64,000 bases of DNA from Rhizobium ruizarguesonis (GTDB lineage: Bacteria; Pseudomonadota; Alphaproteobacteria; Rhizobiales; Rhizobiaceae), in NCBI RefSeq assembly GCF_012349115.1, contig NZ_PQIG01000089.1:62001-126000 (forward strand), read 5' to 3'. Position numbers and translations under genes: made by a program. Shown piece by piece: positions 18,501 to 26,734 of the stretch. The notes under the pieces are model-generated. The model did not search any database, was not told the origin of the DNA, and saw only the letters and a list, made by a program, of their open reading frames with translations. How positions within the stretch are numbered: position 1 is the stretch's first letter; each line of letters starts with the position of its first letter.

Positions 18501-18586
18501 AGGCTGGCAAGACATTCTGCAAGCGTATCGGCTGCGTTATAGGCGGGGATGAGGAATGAAATGTCAGACGTCGCTGCGATCACCAT
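15584..18586 (-). CDS. Three-domain fusion: GT2 glycosyltransferase, NodS-like methyltransferase, NodB-like polysaccharide deacetylase
   Basis: A 1000-aa protein. Residues about 5-235 are a GT2 domain (FLIPAYNAADTL, VDDGSTDRTWE, MLDADDWLDPTF). Residues about 240-525 form a helical middle part I do not recognise. Residues about 530-690 are a SAM methyltransferase of NodS type (EEYWEHIFERPDPWNY, LELACAEGIFTEKLA, CSEVLYYM). Residues about 760-1000 are a polysaccharide deacetylase (LMYHRIAEQGP, LTFDDAYSDFL, SHLASHTPAS, LPYGGTDFR). The start at 18586 has GGAAGAGG five bases upstream; an ATG at 18601 is the alternative. It overlaps the upstream GT2 gene. The domain set parallels NodC, NodS and NodB of Nod-factor synthesis, but the fold order is different and there are no membrane spans, so it is cytosolic. 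Confidence 0.85.
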   Translation of the reverse strand: MVIAATSDISFLIPAYNAADTLAECLASLQQQSRSNWQAVVVDDGSTDRTWEVLESIAKTDSRILPARQPNAGAAAARNHAARLAVAPLLCMLDADDWLDPTFIENMQPVAADSSPAAIAYCAFRRVAPDGRLMQVEQPPILTGDVAKREFSSFCALAIHTVVFPRSLFELLGGMDETLQTCEDWDLWLRMAFSGAEFRGVDKCLAFYRMKADSLSGDPIKMVRDAIRVTSKAQALQTQQGLSAEGPETGWIASPVSQLRMLAWVVATKLDPTLDIAALAALLPEMPDAAGYENFLAGVVLHGLQTGLSTDRADDLIDVLDKWRPTFLLLIQLIQSHSQPGTGRKIIEAASWHISAANPLRSFTLGNVQVVSVALETLSRIPKAEAADTLIMHAVSGGQHVGSFVGPFWGDLSIRAQIRLIMHEMQAEEHLQMPPTLVYISSWTREALRGYRAFGGLIIRNGQRRGRLERILVRIGRNALLACAPSDKQDNDARLSDMLQNLQRGLAPRFRNPTRLRPDEKKGAAPVQSEEEYWEHIFERPDPWNYVSVYEQVKYAQTLSLIPEGIEKALELACAEGIFTEKLAQKVGRVTATDISQRAIDRAVERCRDHRNIELRVLDFVKSDVPPEQDLIVCSEVLYYMKDEEMLAAVCQKMAAAVKPNGYLITAHAHIRRDEPNRTGFDWDNPFGVGTIKQLLAAQAELALEETIETELYAIHRFRKGPVADPVLRVERHGTPLDADVAKHIIWGPAGTERGAAWTTEVTTSVPILMYHRIAEQGPAALQRFRTPPEIFRKQMQFLRRQGFYTVTAQTLAGLLRSGKPIQGRPVMLTFDDAYSDFLEDAFPILAENDFSADVFVVTDKVGGRSDWDSAYGEPAPLMSWSHIQELHQKGISFGSHLASHTPASAMDNEALLAEAMRSRNALQSRLGSSVESIALPYGGTDFRVPGILALARYGIGFTTRPAKATFSDNLFGLPRLEVRGDRPLEAFAELMGLPGAYIG

Positions 18587-19761
18587 GCGGGCCTCTTCCA
18601 TCGCCGCAGAACGTAGAGAGCGCCGTTAACGCTTCCGAGCATCTCCTGCTTCAGGAAGACGTCGTGCGACGTCGTGCCTTTGCGAAGACGTCTTCGGAGC
18701 CTTCCGGCGTAATATTTCGGAAACGAGAGCAGGATGCGCCGCAGATTGGCGTTATTTCCCGTGTTCTGATACTGGACCAGCAGGGCTGCGACATGGCCAC
18801 TCATATATTGGTAGATCTGTTTGGCGAGCCCCTTCATATCCTTGCGATGAAAGTGCCAGGCCACCGCCGTCGGCTCGTAGCGGCAGACATGGCCATGATG
18901 GAGGAGCCGGTTCCAGTATTCGGAATCGCCTGAGCATCCGGCAGCGCCCATGTCCAGGCGGACATCGAACAGGCCGATCTCGTCGAAGACCTTGCGGCGG
19001 ATGGCCTGGCTTGCGCCGGCCCCTATCGTCCAGACCGGAGCGCCGTAACGTGTATCCCTGGTATAGAAGTCCTGATTGAAATCCTGCCGCAGATAGCCCC
19101 GGCCGAAACTCCAATGCTTTTCGAAGATAAACTGTGCAGGCGTTGCGAGTTCTCCGGGAAGGACCAACCCGGTTACGCAGGCGATCTCCGGCAGATCGAA
19201 ACCCTTCATCAGGTTCTCCAGCCATCGCTGGTGGAGAACTACGTCATCGTCCGTAAACGCGACGAATTCGGTTCTCGCCGCACGAACCGCCGCATTGCGC
19301 GCATAATCCAACCCGACCCGATCTTCACGGACATAGGTTGCGCCCGATTCCTCTACCACGCGACGCGTTGCCTCGCCTGCAGAGGCATTATCCACCACAA
19401 TGATCTCGACGGGGCTAAGCGACTGTTTGGGGATCGAGGCCAGGCACCGGCGTAGTTCCTCCGGCCGGTCCTTTGTGCAAATCAGAATGCTGACGTCGCG
19501 GTTGCGCACAGGGGTTTGCGCGACTTGACGCGCATGCTCGAGCGTCTCGGGCAGCACGACACGCTCGGCGAGCGCCGCCGCCGTCTCGGGCATTTCGATA
19601 TAGGCTTGTCCGACGGGAAGACCATCCGACAGAAAGACCACGAGCCCATCGGAGACAGGGGGCGAAACGGCATCGAGGTGAGAGGTGGCGAGATCGAGAT
19701 AGTGAATCGGTACGGGAAAACTTATATCCTTCAGATCGGACGGAATTGGTTCTCGCATCAT
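18580..19761 (-). CDS. GT2 glycosyltransferase with N-terminal extension
   Basis: A 393-aa protein. The first 95 residues are an extension seen in some cell-surface glycosyltransferases. The GT2 core follows with SILICTKDRPEELRRCLASI, VVDNASAGEAT, GLDYARNAAVRAA and FTDDDVVLHQRWL. I prefer the ATG at 19761 because GAGAGAG lies just upstream; 19800 is possible. It is the second gene of the leftward glycan operon, 70 bp after the epimerase and overlapping the fusion gene. Sugar specificity unknown. Confidence 0.82.
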   Translation of the reverse strand: MMREPIPSDLKDISFPVPIHYLDLATSHLDAVSPPVSDGLVVFLSDGLPVGQAYIEMPETAAALAERVVLPETLEHARQVAQTPVRNRDVSILICTKDRPEELRRCLASIPKQSLSPVEIIVVDNASAGEATRRVVEESGATYVREDRVGLDYARNAAVRAARTEFVAFTDDDVVLHQRWLENLMKGFDLPEIACVTGLVLPGELATPAQFIFEKHWSFGRGYLRQDFNQDFYTRDTRYGAPVWTIGAGASQAIRRKVFDEIGLFDVRLDMGAAGCSGDSEYWNRLLHHGHVCRYEPTAVAWHFHRKDMKGLAKQIYQYMSGHVAALLVQYQNTGNNANLRRILLSFPKYYAGRLRRRLRKGTTSHDVFLKQEMLGSVNGALYVLRRWKRPAW

Positions 19762-19831
19762 CACTCTCTCAATCGCACCGTGAACATACGCCACCTGCAC
19801 CCAGGACGCGAGTCTCGAAAGTCATTATGGT

Positions 19832-20788
19832 TTATTCTGCAGCGTGCGCCTTCATTTGGTCCCTGAACCAATCGAGCGTCATCGCCACGCCCTGTTCGTA
19901 GGTGATTTTGCACGACCACTCGGGCATGACATAGTGCGCGTTGGTCAAGTCCGGCCGTCTGTTCGTGGGGTCCTGCGGCGGTGACGGCTCGAAGACGATC
20001 GGCACGCCGCCAACGAGTCTGGAGACATATTGCGCGACCTCGAGAACCGAAATCTCGCGATCATTGCCGACGTTCAGGGGCCCCTTGTAGTCGGTTTTAT
20101 TTATCCAGAAATATCGCGCGAAACCATCGACAACGTCATCGACATAGCCCCAGCTGCGTGACTGAAGGCCGTCACCGAACACGGTAATCGGGCGACCCGA
20201 AAGCGCCTGGGTGATGAAGTTGGAGACCGCGCGCCCATCGTCGGAGCGTGTCCGGGGACCATAGATATTGAAGGGACGAACGATCTTGACGTCGAGCCCT
20301 TGGGTACGCTGCATCTCGAACAGCAGCGACTCCGTGCATCTTTTGCTCTCGTCGTAGGACGAGCGCGGTCCGGTGCAGTCGACCTGGCCTTTGTAGGATT
20401 CCGGCTGCGGCGACACCAGAGGATCGCCATAGACTTCGGAAGAAGAAGTGAAACCGAAACGTCCGCCCTTCTTCAGCAAGTCGAGCAAGCGGAACGCCCC
20501 GAGGAGATTGGCGGAGATCGTTCTCTTCGGCTCCTTCATGTACCACGGCGGCGATGCGGGGGATGCAAGGTGATAGATTTCGTCGAATTTATCCGAGGTC
20601 TGCAGCGTCTCGACGTCGGATTTCACGAAGTGGAAACGGGGGTCCCTGATGTGCGCGATATTCTCGAAAAGCCCGGTCCAGAGGTTGTCAACAACGACCA
20701 GCTTCTGAATATCCGTCCTCAGCAAAAGTCGGTCACACAAGTGGGATCCGATGAATCCAGCCCCGCCAGAAATCAATACGCTCTTCAT
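19832..20788 (-). CDS. NAD-dependent epimerase/dehydratase, UDP-glucuronate decarboxylase-like
   Basis: A 318-aa extended short-chain dehydrogenase. The N-terminal SGGAGFIGSHL is the NAD site, SSSEVYG carries the catalytic Ser, and SSYDESKR carries the Tyr-x3-Lys pair. HLASPASPPWY and RPFNIYGPRTR are typical of UDP-glucuronate decarboxylases (UXS/ArnA-like), which make UDP-xylose. It is the first gene of the glycan operon and probably supplies a pentose or related donor. Its 5' end has a decayed duplicate at 21149-21318. Confidence 0.85.
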   Translation of the reverse strand: MKSVLISGGAGFIGSHLCDRLLLRTDIQKLVVVDNLWTGLFENIAHIRDPRFHFVKSDVETLQTSDKFDEIYHLASPASPPWYMKEPKRTISANLLGAFRLLDLLKKGGRFGFTSSSEVYGDPLVSPQPESYKGQVDCTGPRSSYDESKRCTESLLFEMQRTQGLDVKIVRPFNIYGPRTRSDDGRAVSNFITQALSGRPITVFGDGLQSRSWGYVDDVVDGFARYFWINKTDYKGPLNVGNDREISVLEVAQYVSRLVGGVPIVFEPSPPQDPTNRRPDLTNAHYVMPEWSCKITYEQGVAMTLDWFRDQMKAHAAE

Positions 20789-21066
20789 TGCTTTGCGCCT
20801 CGTGACTTGAGATAAGGTACTTGTCTATTAGCATCGCCTGTATTGCATGACAATTACTTAGAGAAATTCTAAGAAATACTCTCTTATTAATGTTAATCGT
20901 TAGATGTACCTACTTTAACGTGTCGCTGCCGATGCCGCGCTCGATAACGAGCAATCGCGCCGGACCGGATGCTACAGATGATCGTTGCGCGATCATCACG
21001 AGCTGCCCAATCTCGACTATCCATGAGAAGGCCGCCATCATCTGCGGGTTCGATCGAAGGAATCGG

Positions 21067-21132
21067 CATGGTATCGAGAACCTCTCCAACGAGTTTCGGA
21101 TCCAGAGCTGAGGTTGCCTCATCGAAAAGCAT
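21067..21132 (-). pseudogene. Fragment of a polar amino acid ABC transporter ATPase
   Basis: Twenty-two codons read MLFDEATSALDPKLVGEVL followed by DTM, which is the Walker B and D-loop region of GlnQ/HisP-type ATPases. The reading then becomes unrelated on both sides. The Pro normal after DE is Ala here. No other part of the gene is present, so this is a remnant in a decayed region. Confidence 0.6.
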
Positions 21133-21148
21133 GTCGCTCGATGGAACG

Positions 21149-21318
21149 GGCATCCCGAATGTGTGCAATATTTTCGAAAGGTCCGGTGCAAAGATTGTCA
21201 ACAACAACGAGTTTCTAGATATCCTTCCTAAGCAGCGGTCGATCGCATAAATGCGATCCAATGAAGCTGGCCAGAAGTTAATACGTTTCTCACGGATTCT
21301 GCCTCGTTACTTAAGAAT
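21149..21318 (-). pseudogene. Decayed duplicate of the 5' end of the UDP-glucuronate decarboxylase-like gene
   Basis: This stretch aligns over about 170 bp with 20643-20812, the start and leader of the epimerase gene. Shared blocks include GATATTCTCGAAA versus AATATTTTCGAAA, AGGTTGTCAACAACGAC versus AGATTGTCAACAACAAC, AATCAATACG versus GTTAATACG, and CTCGTGACTTGAGA versus CTCGTTACTTAAGA. The frame is broken and the reading stops before the SDR active site. It is a relic of a duplication or recombination at the operon's head. Confidence 0.6.
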
Positions 21319-21348
21319 ATATTATTGTTATTACAGTGAGCGACGGTT

Positions 21349-21708
21349 TTGTATAGGCACGAAGTCCGTGGTGGATCGGACTTTGGTCTGAGTTTGCGCG
21401 CGCGGAAACGGTCGTCATCGAAGTCGCATGCCGCCGCCGTCGGCACGGTGCTTTTGGTCTGGGCTTTCAACGGCGCGATGATCGCCGATCTCGATTTCCC
21501 GCCATTCATGGTCACGCTGGGCATGCTGTCGATGGCGCAAAACCCGGCGATGGTCGCATCGAACCACACCGTCGTCTTCCAGCTTAGTTTCGACTACGAC
21601 AGGCTTCTGGCGCTGGGTGGCGGCTGGTTTCTCGGGACCGCCAACCCGGTTCTCACCATGGTCGTTCTGGCGCTTCTGACCGGCTTCGTGCTGCGCATCA
21701 AGCCTTGA
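21349..21708 (+). pseudogene. Truncated sugar ABC transporter permease (RbsC family)
   Basis: The 119-aa reading contains FPPFMVTLGMLSMAQNPAMV and LLALGGGWFLGTANPVL followed by a membrane segment, which match the middle of RbsC/FrcC-type permeases. It stops at LRIKP, where family members continue for about 130 residues. The N-terminal half is also absent. No matching ATPase or binding protein is next to it. A relic of a lost ribose-type transporter. Confidence 0.65.
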
Positions 21709-21717
21709 TAATTGAGG

Positions 21718-23139
21718 TCAGCCCTCTGGGGGCGACGCAAACCGGCTCGCATCGAACAGGTCTGTGGCGGCGACCGGAATGATATCCTTACCTGCTATCG
21801 CGGCATTGACCTCACGATGAACCGTGCGGGGAGAAACGCGAGGCGCGTTCAATCCCATCACCTCGCCAGGAGAATGCAACGCCCATTTCATCAGCGCCGC
21901 GTCGGACGTCGGTTCAAAGAAACTTGCTTCTTCCCAGGAAGCGGTCATGGGCAGGGAGGCGATCATATCAGCGCCCTGCTTGGAGGCCTGGTGTGCAACA
22001 CGGAGGGGTTCGAAGCGGGCGTAGGCCGGCAACGCAGGCGTCGGTTTAGCCGGAAGCGCATCAATTGGGCCGATCGACGCAGTCTCCAGTTTGTCATCTG
22101 CGCCCGCGTCGTGCTCGAGGGCGGGCGGCCGCATCGCCGGTATCGGAATCGCCAAAGATGAAAGAGCCGGAGCGGATCGTTTGTCATCCCGCTCGACCGT
22201 GCCGGTCTGCAGCGCCAGAGCATTCAATGCCCGGCTTCGGGGCGCAGGCAGAAGCGCGGTCACGAGCTTATTGTCCGTGGTGTCGCCGCTCGGCCTGGTC
22301 GATGCTCCTGCGTCTTCGTCTTCTCCCGCGGTGCTGGCGATCTGGATCGAGGAGGGGCCGACGCGCTCCTTGTAGTTCGCAATCGCCTGATTGTATCCCG
22401 GCAGCGGCCGGCCATCGGCCGGGAGATGCATCGTCTGCCCATTCGGAAATATTCGCGCGAGTTCTTGCCGGGACATGCGGGGCCAAGCCCTGACGTTGCC
22501 GACGTCGAGATGCACGAAGGGAGATCCCGAGGTCGGATAATATCCGACACCGCCGACCTGCATCTGCATCGCAAGCGCACGCAGCGTCGAAAGCTTGACG
22601 CCGGGAACGTAGAAATCCATCGCCTTGCCCAGCATGTGCTGGCTCTTCTTGGCGACGCCCGTGCTGCGCGAACGGTTGCGGAGCATGTTGTTGGTGGTGG
22701 GCGAACGATAGGCGGAGACGATGTGGATGTAGTCCTTGCCGCCGCTGCGCTTATACACCTCCCAGACCAGGTCGAGCAGCCGGGGATCCATCCGGGTCGG
22801 CTCATTCCTTCGCCAGTCGCGCAGAAACCGATTGATCTGGGCTAGGCCCTTCGGATCGAACTTTCCGTCCCGCTTGTAGGTGATCGTGGCCCTCTCGCCC
22901 GTATGGGTAAAGTACAGCTTCAGGGCGCGATCTTCCGCCGAGGCAAATGATGCAGAACCGATAAGCGCCGGGAGCGCAAACAGAGCCGGCAGAATGGTCT
23001 TCGCGACAAACCGTTCCGCACGCGACAGGAGCGTGGCAATTCCGCCCAAGGCTCCGCCCGATAATCCTTGCACTGGATACTTCAACACGAACAATCCCGC
23101 CCACACCAAACACTCGACGACGTGCGGGAAATTCCGCAT
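21718..23139 (-). CDS. DUF882/M15-type murein peptidase-like protein, exported
   Basis: A 473-aa protein with a hydrophobic export segment ending in ASFASAED near residue 68. The zinc peptidase domain spans about residues 70-270. SQHMLGKAMDFYVPG gives the first His and the Asp, and PFVHLDVGNVRAWPR gives the second His, the M15 metal-binding set of YcbK/MepK. The family cleaves peptidoglycan cross-links, so growth or division in the periplasm is the likely role. The C-terminal 200 residues are low complexity and probably disordered. The exact start is uncertain; an internal ATG is possible. Confidence 0.8.
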   Translation of the reverse strand: MRNFPHVVECLVWAGLFVLKYPVQGLSGGALGGIATLLSRAERFVAKTILPALFALPALIGSASFASAEDRALKLYFTHTGERATITYKRDGKFDPKGLAQINRFLRDWRRNEPTRMDPRLLDLVWEVYKRSGGKDYIHIVSAYRSPTTNNMLRNRSRSTGVAKKSQHMLGKAMDFYVPGVKLSTLRALAMQMQVGGVGYYPTSGSPFVHLDVGNVRAWPRMSRQELARIFPNGQTMHLPADGRPLPGYNQAIANYKERVGPSSIQIASTAGEDEDAGASTRPSGDTTDNKLVTALLPAPRSRALNALALQTGTVERDDKRSAPALSSLAIPIPAMRPPALEHDAGADDKLETASIGPIDALPAKPTPALPAYARFEPLRVAHQASKQGADMIASLPMTASWEEASFFEPTSDAALMKWALHSPGEVMGLNAPRVSPRTVHREVNAAIAGKDIIPVAATDLFDASRFASPPEG

Positions 23140-23553
23140 CCATCGCGCTCAGTAAAGCCAGCTTATGGTCAACAAATTCCTAACAGGGGATGCGGAAGCT
23201 CGGCGAATTGAGGCTGCGGGTCATCCCAAGCGCAATCGGACCCTGCGCCCGCGGGAGGAGAGCATCGAGCGCATTGTGTGCTGCTCTGAAATCCCCGCCG
23301 CTCTGAAACGGTTACAACCGCTCCCGACCTTCAGTCTCCCGAACACGCGACCTCAACTCCCGCCTAGCGGCTGACCAGAACATGCATCGACCTTAAACCC
23401 GGATCAATCAATAGGGCGGGCCAGCTGGGAATGAGGCATTCAATGCGTTGTTAACCGCCAGCCTCGTCGATCGGTAGAGACGCGACGGTTGCCCAGAAAT
23501 GCGTACCTCGGTCGGAACTGGAAAAATTCGCTCAACAAACTCTAGATATGTCC
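23140..23553. other. Intergenic stretch without a supported gene
   Basis: About 410 bp lie between the stop of the small secreted gene and the start of the peptidase gene, both read leftwards. No frame has convincing composition or a ribosome site. It should hold the peptidase promoter, but no clear -35/-10 pair stands out. Confidence 0.4.
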
Positions 23554-23880
23554 TCAGAAGTTTGGACTATCCTCATGGCTCTCCAACTCAGGGCACCCCC
23601 TGATGTTGCCGAAACCGATCGTTCGCCGGTCGCCCGATTCATCCAGACCTCTAAGCACGATGACATTGTCATCCTGCTGTATAATCTCGCTACGATAGAT
23701 GCCGGCCCGAAGCGCCCGGTTTTTCGCCTGGCTTATGTTGCATTGCCCGGGCCGCGGAGTGACGTGCCAGTATCTCGTCCCTTGCCCATCCGACTGCCAT
23801 CCGCCCGAAGCTGCGAATCCCGACAGGCTGGATAGCAGTATCCCAGACGCCAATATTACGCTGCCTAGAACCAGTTTCAT
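23554..23880 (-). CDS. Small secreted hypothetical protein
   Basis: A 108-aa protein. The ATG at 23880 has GGAGG six bases upstream and starts a classic signal peptide (MKLVLGSVILASGILL, cleavage near GFAA). An in-frame ATG at 23967 would bury the signal. The mature part of about 80 residues has two cysteines (GQCNIS and IRGCPEL) that may form a disulfide. It looks like a periplasmic protein of unknown role. Confidence 0.65.
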   Translation of the reverse strand: MKLVLGSVILASGILLSSLSGFAASGGWQSDGQGTRYWHVTPRPGQCNISQAKNRALRAGIYRSEIIQQDDNVIVLRGLDESGDRRTIGFGNIRGCPELESHEDSPNF

Positions 23881-24132
23881 GTAACCTCCGTAAGCCGCGG
23901 CAGGGCTCGTCTTCATTCTGCTTGTCCTGTTTTCAACGGACAACCGGGTTTCCCATGGCGTCACCACATTAGGTGGCTCGCGCTAACACTGTGCTAACGC
24001 CGGCTTCGGCGCCAATTTGCGGATACTGAAAACAAGGGTTTTTCGACACGGTTCGCCTTTTGCTACCGATGTCGCTGCTCGGAGGAAGAGCAAGTAAAGG
24101 GGGCAATAATTCAATAATTTCAATGTGTTTTG

Positions 24133-24209
24133 TGGCGCACCCGACAGGATTCGAACCTGTGACCTTTGGAATCGGAATCCAACACTCTATCCAGCTGAGC
24201 TACGGGTGC
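24133..24209 (-). tRNA. tRNA-Arg (anticodon CCG)
   Basis: On the minus strand the 77-nt sequence starts GCACCCG, shows the D-arm AGCTCAGCTGGATAGAG, an anticodon stem TTGGA/TCCAA around loop TTCCGAT (anticodon CCG), the T-arm GGTTCGAATCC, and ends with CGGGTGC, G and an encoded CCA. All four stems pair. It reads the CGG arginine codon, common in high-GC genomes. It stands between the small secreted gene and the xylose operon. Confidence 0.95.
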
Positions 24210-24350
24210 ATGCCGAAGGCGGTTTGAATCGCCTGTCCGATGGGTGGTTCTTAGCCTAGCTTGCGGCCGGCTTCAATCGCGAAATTCTCAGAAATACGGG
24301 TGCTTGCGCTTTGCAGGGTGTTTTTATCCGTCAGCCTGGGAACGCTGCAC

Positions 24351-24383
24351 AAAAAAACTCCGCCGGCCTTGAGGGCGGCGGAG
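24351..24383 (-). terminator. Rho-independent terminator of the xyl operon
   Basis: Read on the minus strand, a GC-rich stem (CTCCGCCGCCC pairing with GGCCGGCGGAG with one mismatch) is followed by seven T residues. It lies 33 bp past the xylG stop, in the right orientation. Confidence 0.85.
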
Positions 24384-24415
24384 CGTTGTTGTCGCGGGCT
24401 GTCGCCTGGCGGCGG

Positions 24416-25198
24416 TCAGATCTGCATGGCGCCGGGGCCGGGGATGGCCTTGGACGGCACCTTGCCGAGGATGATCATGCCGAGGACTTCGTCCTTGGTC
24501 ACGTCCTCGGTGCGGGCGTGGCCGACGACCTGGCCGTTCTTCATCACCGAGACGCGGTCAGCGAGGTCGAAGACGTCGTGGATGTCGTGGCTGATGAGGA
24601 AGATGCCGATGCCTTCCTTCTTCAATTGCTTGATCAGCTCGCCGACCTGCGCCGTCTCCTGGGGGCCGAGCGCTGCCGTCGGCTCGTCCATGATCAGGAT
24701 GCGGGCATTGAAGAGGATCGCCCGCGCAATCGCCACCGATTGCCGCTGGCCGCCCGAGAGCGCCTTTACCGGCTCCTTGAAGCGCTTGAAGTTGGGGTTG
24801 AGCCGCCCCATCACCTCGCGGGCCGAGGCTTCCATCGCGACGTCGTCGAGCGTGCCCCAGCGGGTTTTCAGCTCGCGGCCGAGATAGAGGTTGGCAGCGG
24901 CGTCGACATTGTCGGCGACGGCGAGCGTCTGGTAGATCGTCTCGATGCCGTATTTCTTGGCATCGCGCGGATTGCGGATGTCGGCAGGCTCGCCGTTGAT
25001 CAGGATCTCGCCACCGTCACGCTTGTAGGCGCCGGAGAGGATCTTGATGAGCGTCGACTTGCCGGCGCCGTTGTGGCCGAGCAATGCCACGACTTCGCCG
25101 GGGTAGAGATCGACCGAGGCATTGTCCACGGCATGGATGCCGCCGAAGGAGATCGAGATGTTTTTCAGTTCCACGAGGGGAGTGCGTTGATCAGCCAT
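24416..25198 (-). CDS. xylG: Xylose ABC transporter ATP-binding protein
   Basis: A 260-aa single ATPase domain with Walker A GHNGAGKSTLIKIL, signature LSGGQRQSVAIARAI and Walker B ILIMDEPTAAL. The ATG at 25198 has GAGGAG about eight bases upstream. Most sugar transporters of this class have a double ATPase of about 500 aa; rhizobial XylG-type proteins have one domain, and the length here is complete for that type. It is the last gene of xylF-xylH-xylG, 14 bp after xylH. Confidence 0.85.
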   Translation of the reverse strand: MADQRTPLVELKNISISFGGIHAVDNASVDLYPGEVVALLGHNGAGKSTLIKILSGAYKRDGGEILINGEPADIRNPRDAKKYGIETIYQTLAVADNVDAAANLYLGRELKTRWGTLDDVAMEASAREVMGRLNPNFKRFKEPVKALSGGQRQSVAIARAILFNARILIMDEPTAALGPQETAQVGELIKQLKKEGIGIFLISHDIHDVFDLADRVSVMKNGQVVGHARTEDVTKDEVLGMIILGKVPSKAIPGPGAMQI

Positions 25199-25212
25199 GT
25201 CTAGGGCTCCTC

Positions 25213-26526
25213 TCACTTGGCACGGGCGCGGTAGACGGTGTCGAGCCAGACCGCCACGACAAGGACGGTGCCGACGACGACGCTCTGCAGCGGCGTATCG
25301 ACATGTGCGAGCACCATGCCTGACTGCAGCGACTGCATGACGAGCGCGCCGAGCATGGCGCCGGCGATGGTGCCGGTGCCGCCCGCCAGCGACGTTCCGC
25401 CAATGACGGCGGCGGCGATGGTGTAGAGCTCATCGAGCGTACCCTGCGAGTTCGTAGCGGCATTGAGGCGGGCGGTGGAGATCGCCGCTGCAATGGCTGC
25501 GAGAATGCCCATCAGCGCGAAGATGCGCACGGTGACCCAGCGGGTCTTGATACCGGCGAGCTCGGCCGCTTCGGGGTTGCCGCCAATCGCGAAGACGTAG
25601 CGGCCGAAGCGCAGGCGCGTGGCGATGAAGGTCATGATGATGCCGACGACGATGGCAATCAGCACCGGCACGGCGATGCCGTAGGGAATGTCCAGGCCGG
25701 TTTCGGGCCAGGGAATATTGTTGGTCTCGGCATATTTCTTGGCGATGTTGATCGGCCAGTAATAGCTGTTGGCGATCCAGACCGCGCCGAGGATGAGCAC
25801 GCAGCTCAGGACGGCGAGGAAATATTCAGCCCACATCGGCCGGCGCGGGAAACCGAAGCGCCGGCGCTGCCGGCGCGAGCCGACGATGCTTGCGATGACG
25901 AAGAGGCAGGCGCAGATGCCGACGATCCAGCTCCAGGTGGCGCCGATCGAGCCTTCGGCGCCGCCGCCCATGATGCGGAAGGTCTGGTCCATCGGGGCAA
26001 CCGTCTGGCCGCTGGTGACGAGCCAGGTCGCGCCGCGCCAGACGAGCAGGCCGCCGAGCGTGACGATGAAGGAGGGAACGTTGAGGAAGGCGATGATGAT
26101 GCCCTGGAAGGCGCCGATCAGGCAACCTGCCGCCAATCCGACCAGCAGCGTGATCGCCCAGGTGAAGGGGCTGTCGAAGCCGATATATTCCGGCAGGATC
26201 TTGGCCTGCGTCACGCCCATGATCATGCCGCAGAGGCCGAGCACGGAACCGACCGAAAGGTCGATGTTGCGGGTAACGATGATCAGCACCATGCCCGTCG
26301 TCATGACGGCGATGTCGGTCGTCTGGACCGAGAGGTTCCAGAGATTGCGCGGGGTCAGGAAGAGGCCGCCGGTGATGATGTGGAAACCGATCCAGATAAT
26401 GATGAGCGCGCCGATCATGCCGAGCAGACGCGTGTCGATCTCGGTGGCGCGGAAGAAGCGGGTGACCGGACTGGCTTCCGCCGCTCGCGGTCCGCTTGAT
26501 GTTGTGGATTTTACCATTTCGGCCAT
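25213..26526 (-). CDS. xylH: Xylose ABC transporter permease
   Basis: A 437-aa inner-membrane protein with about ten membrane segments. The family signatures RNIDLSVGSVLGL near residue 85 and the cytoplasmic EAA-like loop AIGGNPEAAELAGIKT near residue 325 are present. Length and the insertion around residues 200-285 (WAEYFLAVLSCVLI and nearby spans) match XylH rather than the shorter RbsC. It forms the channel for the XylF-delivered sugar, driven by XylG. Confidence 0.87.
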   Translation of the reverse strand: MAEMVKSTTSSGPRAAEASPVTRFFRATEIDTRLLGMIGALIIIWIGFHIITGGLFLTPRNLWNLSVQTTDIAVMTTGMVLIIVTRNIDLSVGSVLGLCGMIMGVTQAKILPEYIGFDSPFTWAITLLVGLAAGCLIGAFQGIIIAFLNVPSFIVTLGGLLVWRGATWLVTSGQTVAPMDQTFRIMGGGAEGSIGATWSWIVGICACLFVIASIVGSRRQRRRFGFPRRPMWAEYFLAVLSCVLILGAVWIANSYYWPINIAKKYAETNNIPWPETGLDIPYGIAVPVLIAIVVGIIMTFIATRLRFGRYVFAIGGNPEAAELAGIKTRWVTVRIFALMGILAAIAAAISTARLNAATNSQGTLDELYTIAAAVIGGTSLAGGTGTIAGAMLGALVMQSLQSGMVLAHVDTPLQSVVVGTVLVVAVWLDTVYRARAK

Positions 26527-26734
26527 GGGTTTGCCGTTCCCCCACTTTGTTTGGACGGACGCGCCGGCGTGCTAGAGGCTGCCATCGGCGTCATGCGTCT
26601 GTTCTTCAACTCACCATCGCGATGCTTCCGGAAACCGGTCGCGTGGCGTCGCGACACCCTTCCGGCAGGGAATGAAAACCCGCGATGGTGCGGCGAGGCG
26701 GAGAAAACTTCGTCGTTGGAATTCTCATCCGCAT

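Noticed and set aside
20893..21261. 122-codon minus-strand frame in the decayed region as an intact gene
   Set aside because: Only 22 codons match an ATPase and the upstream part matches the epimerase duplicate, so it is a chance join of relics.
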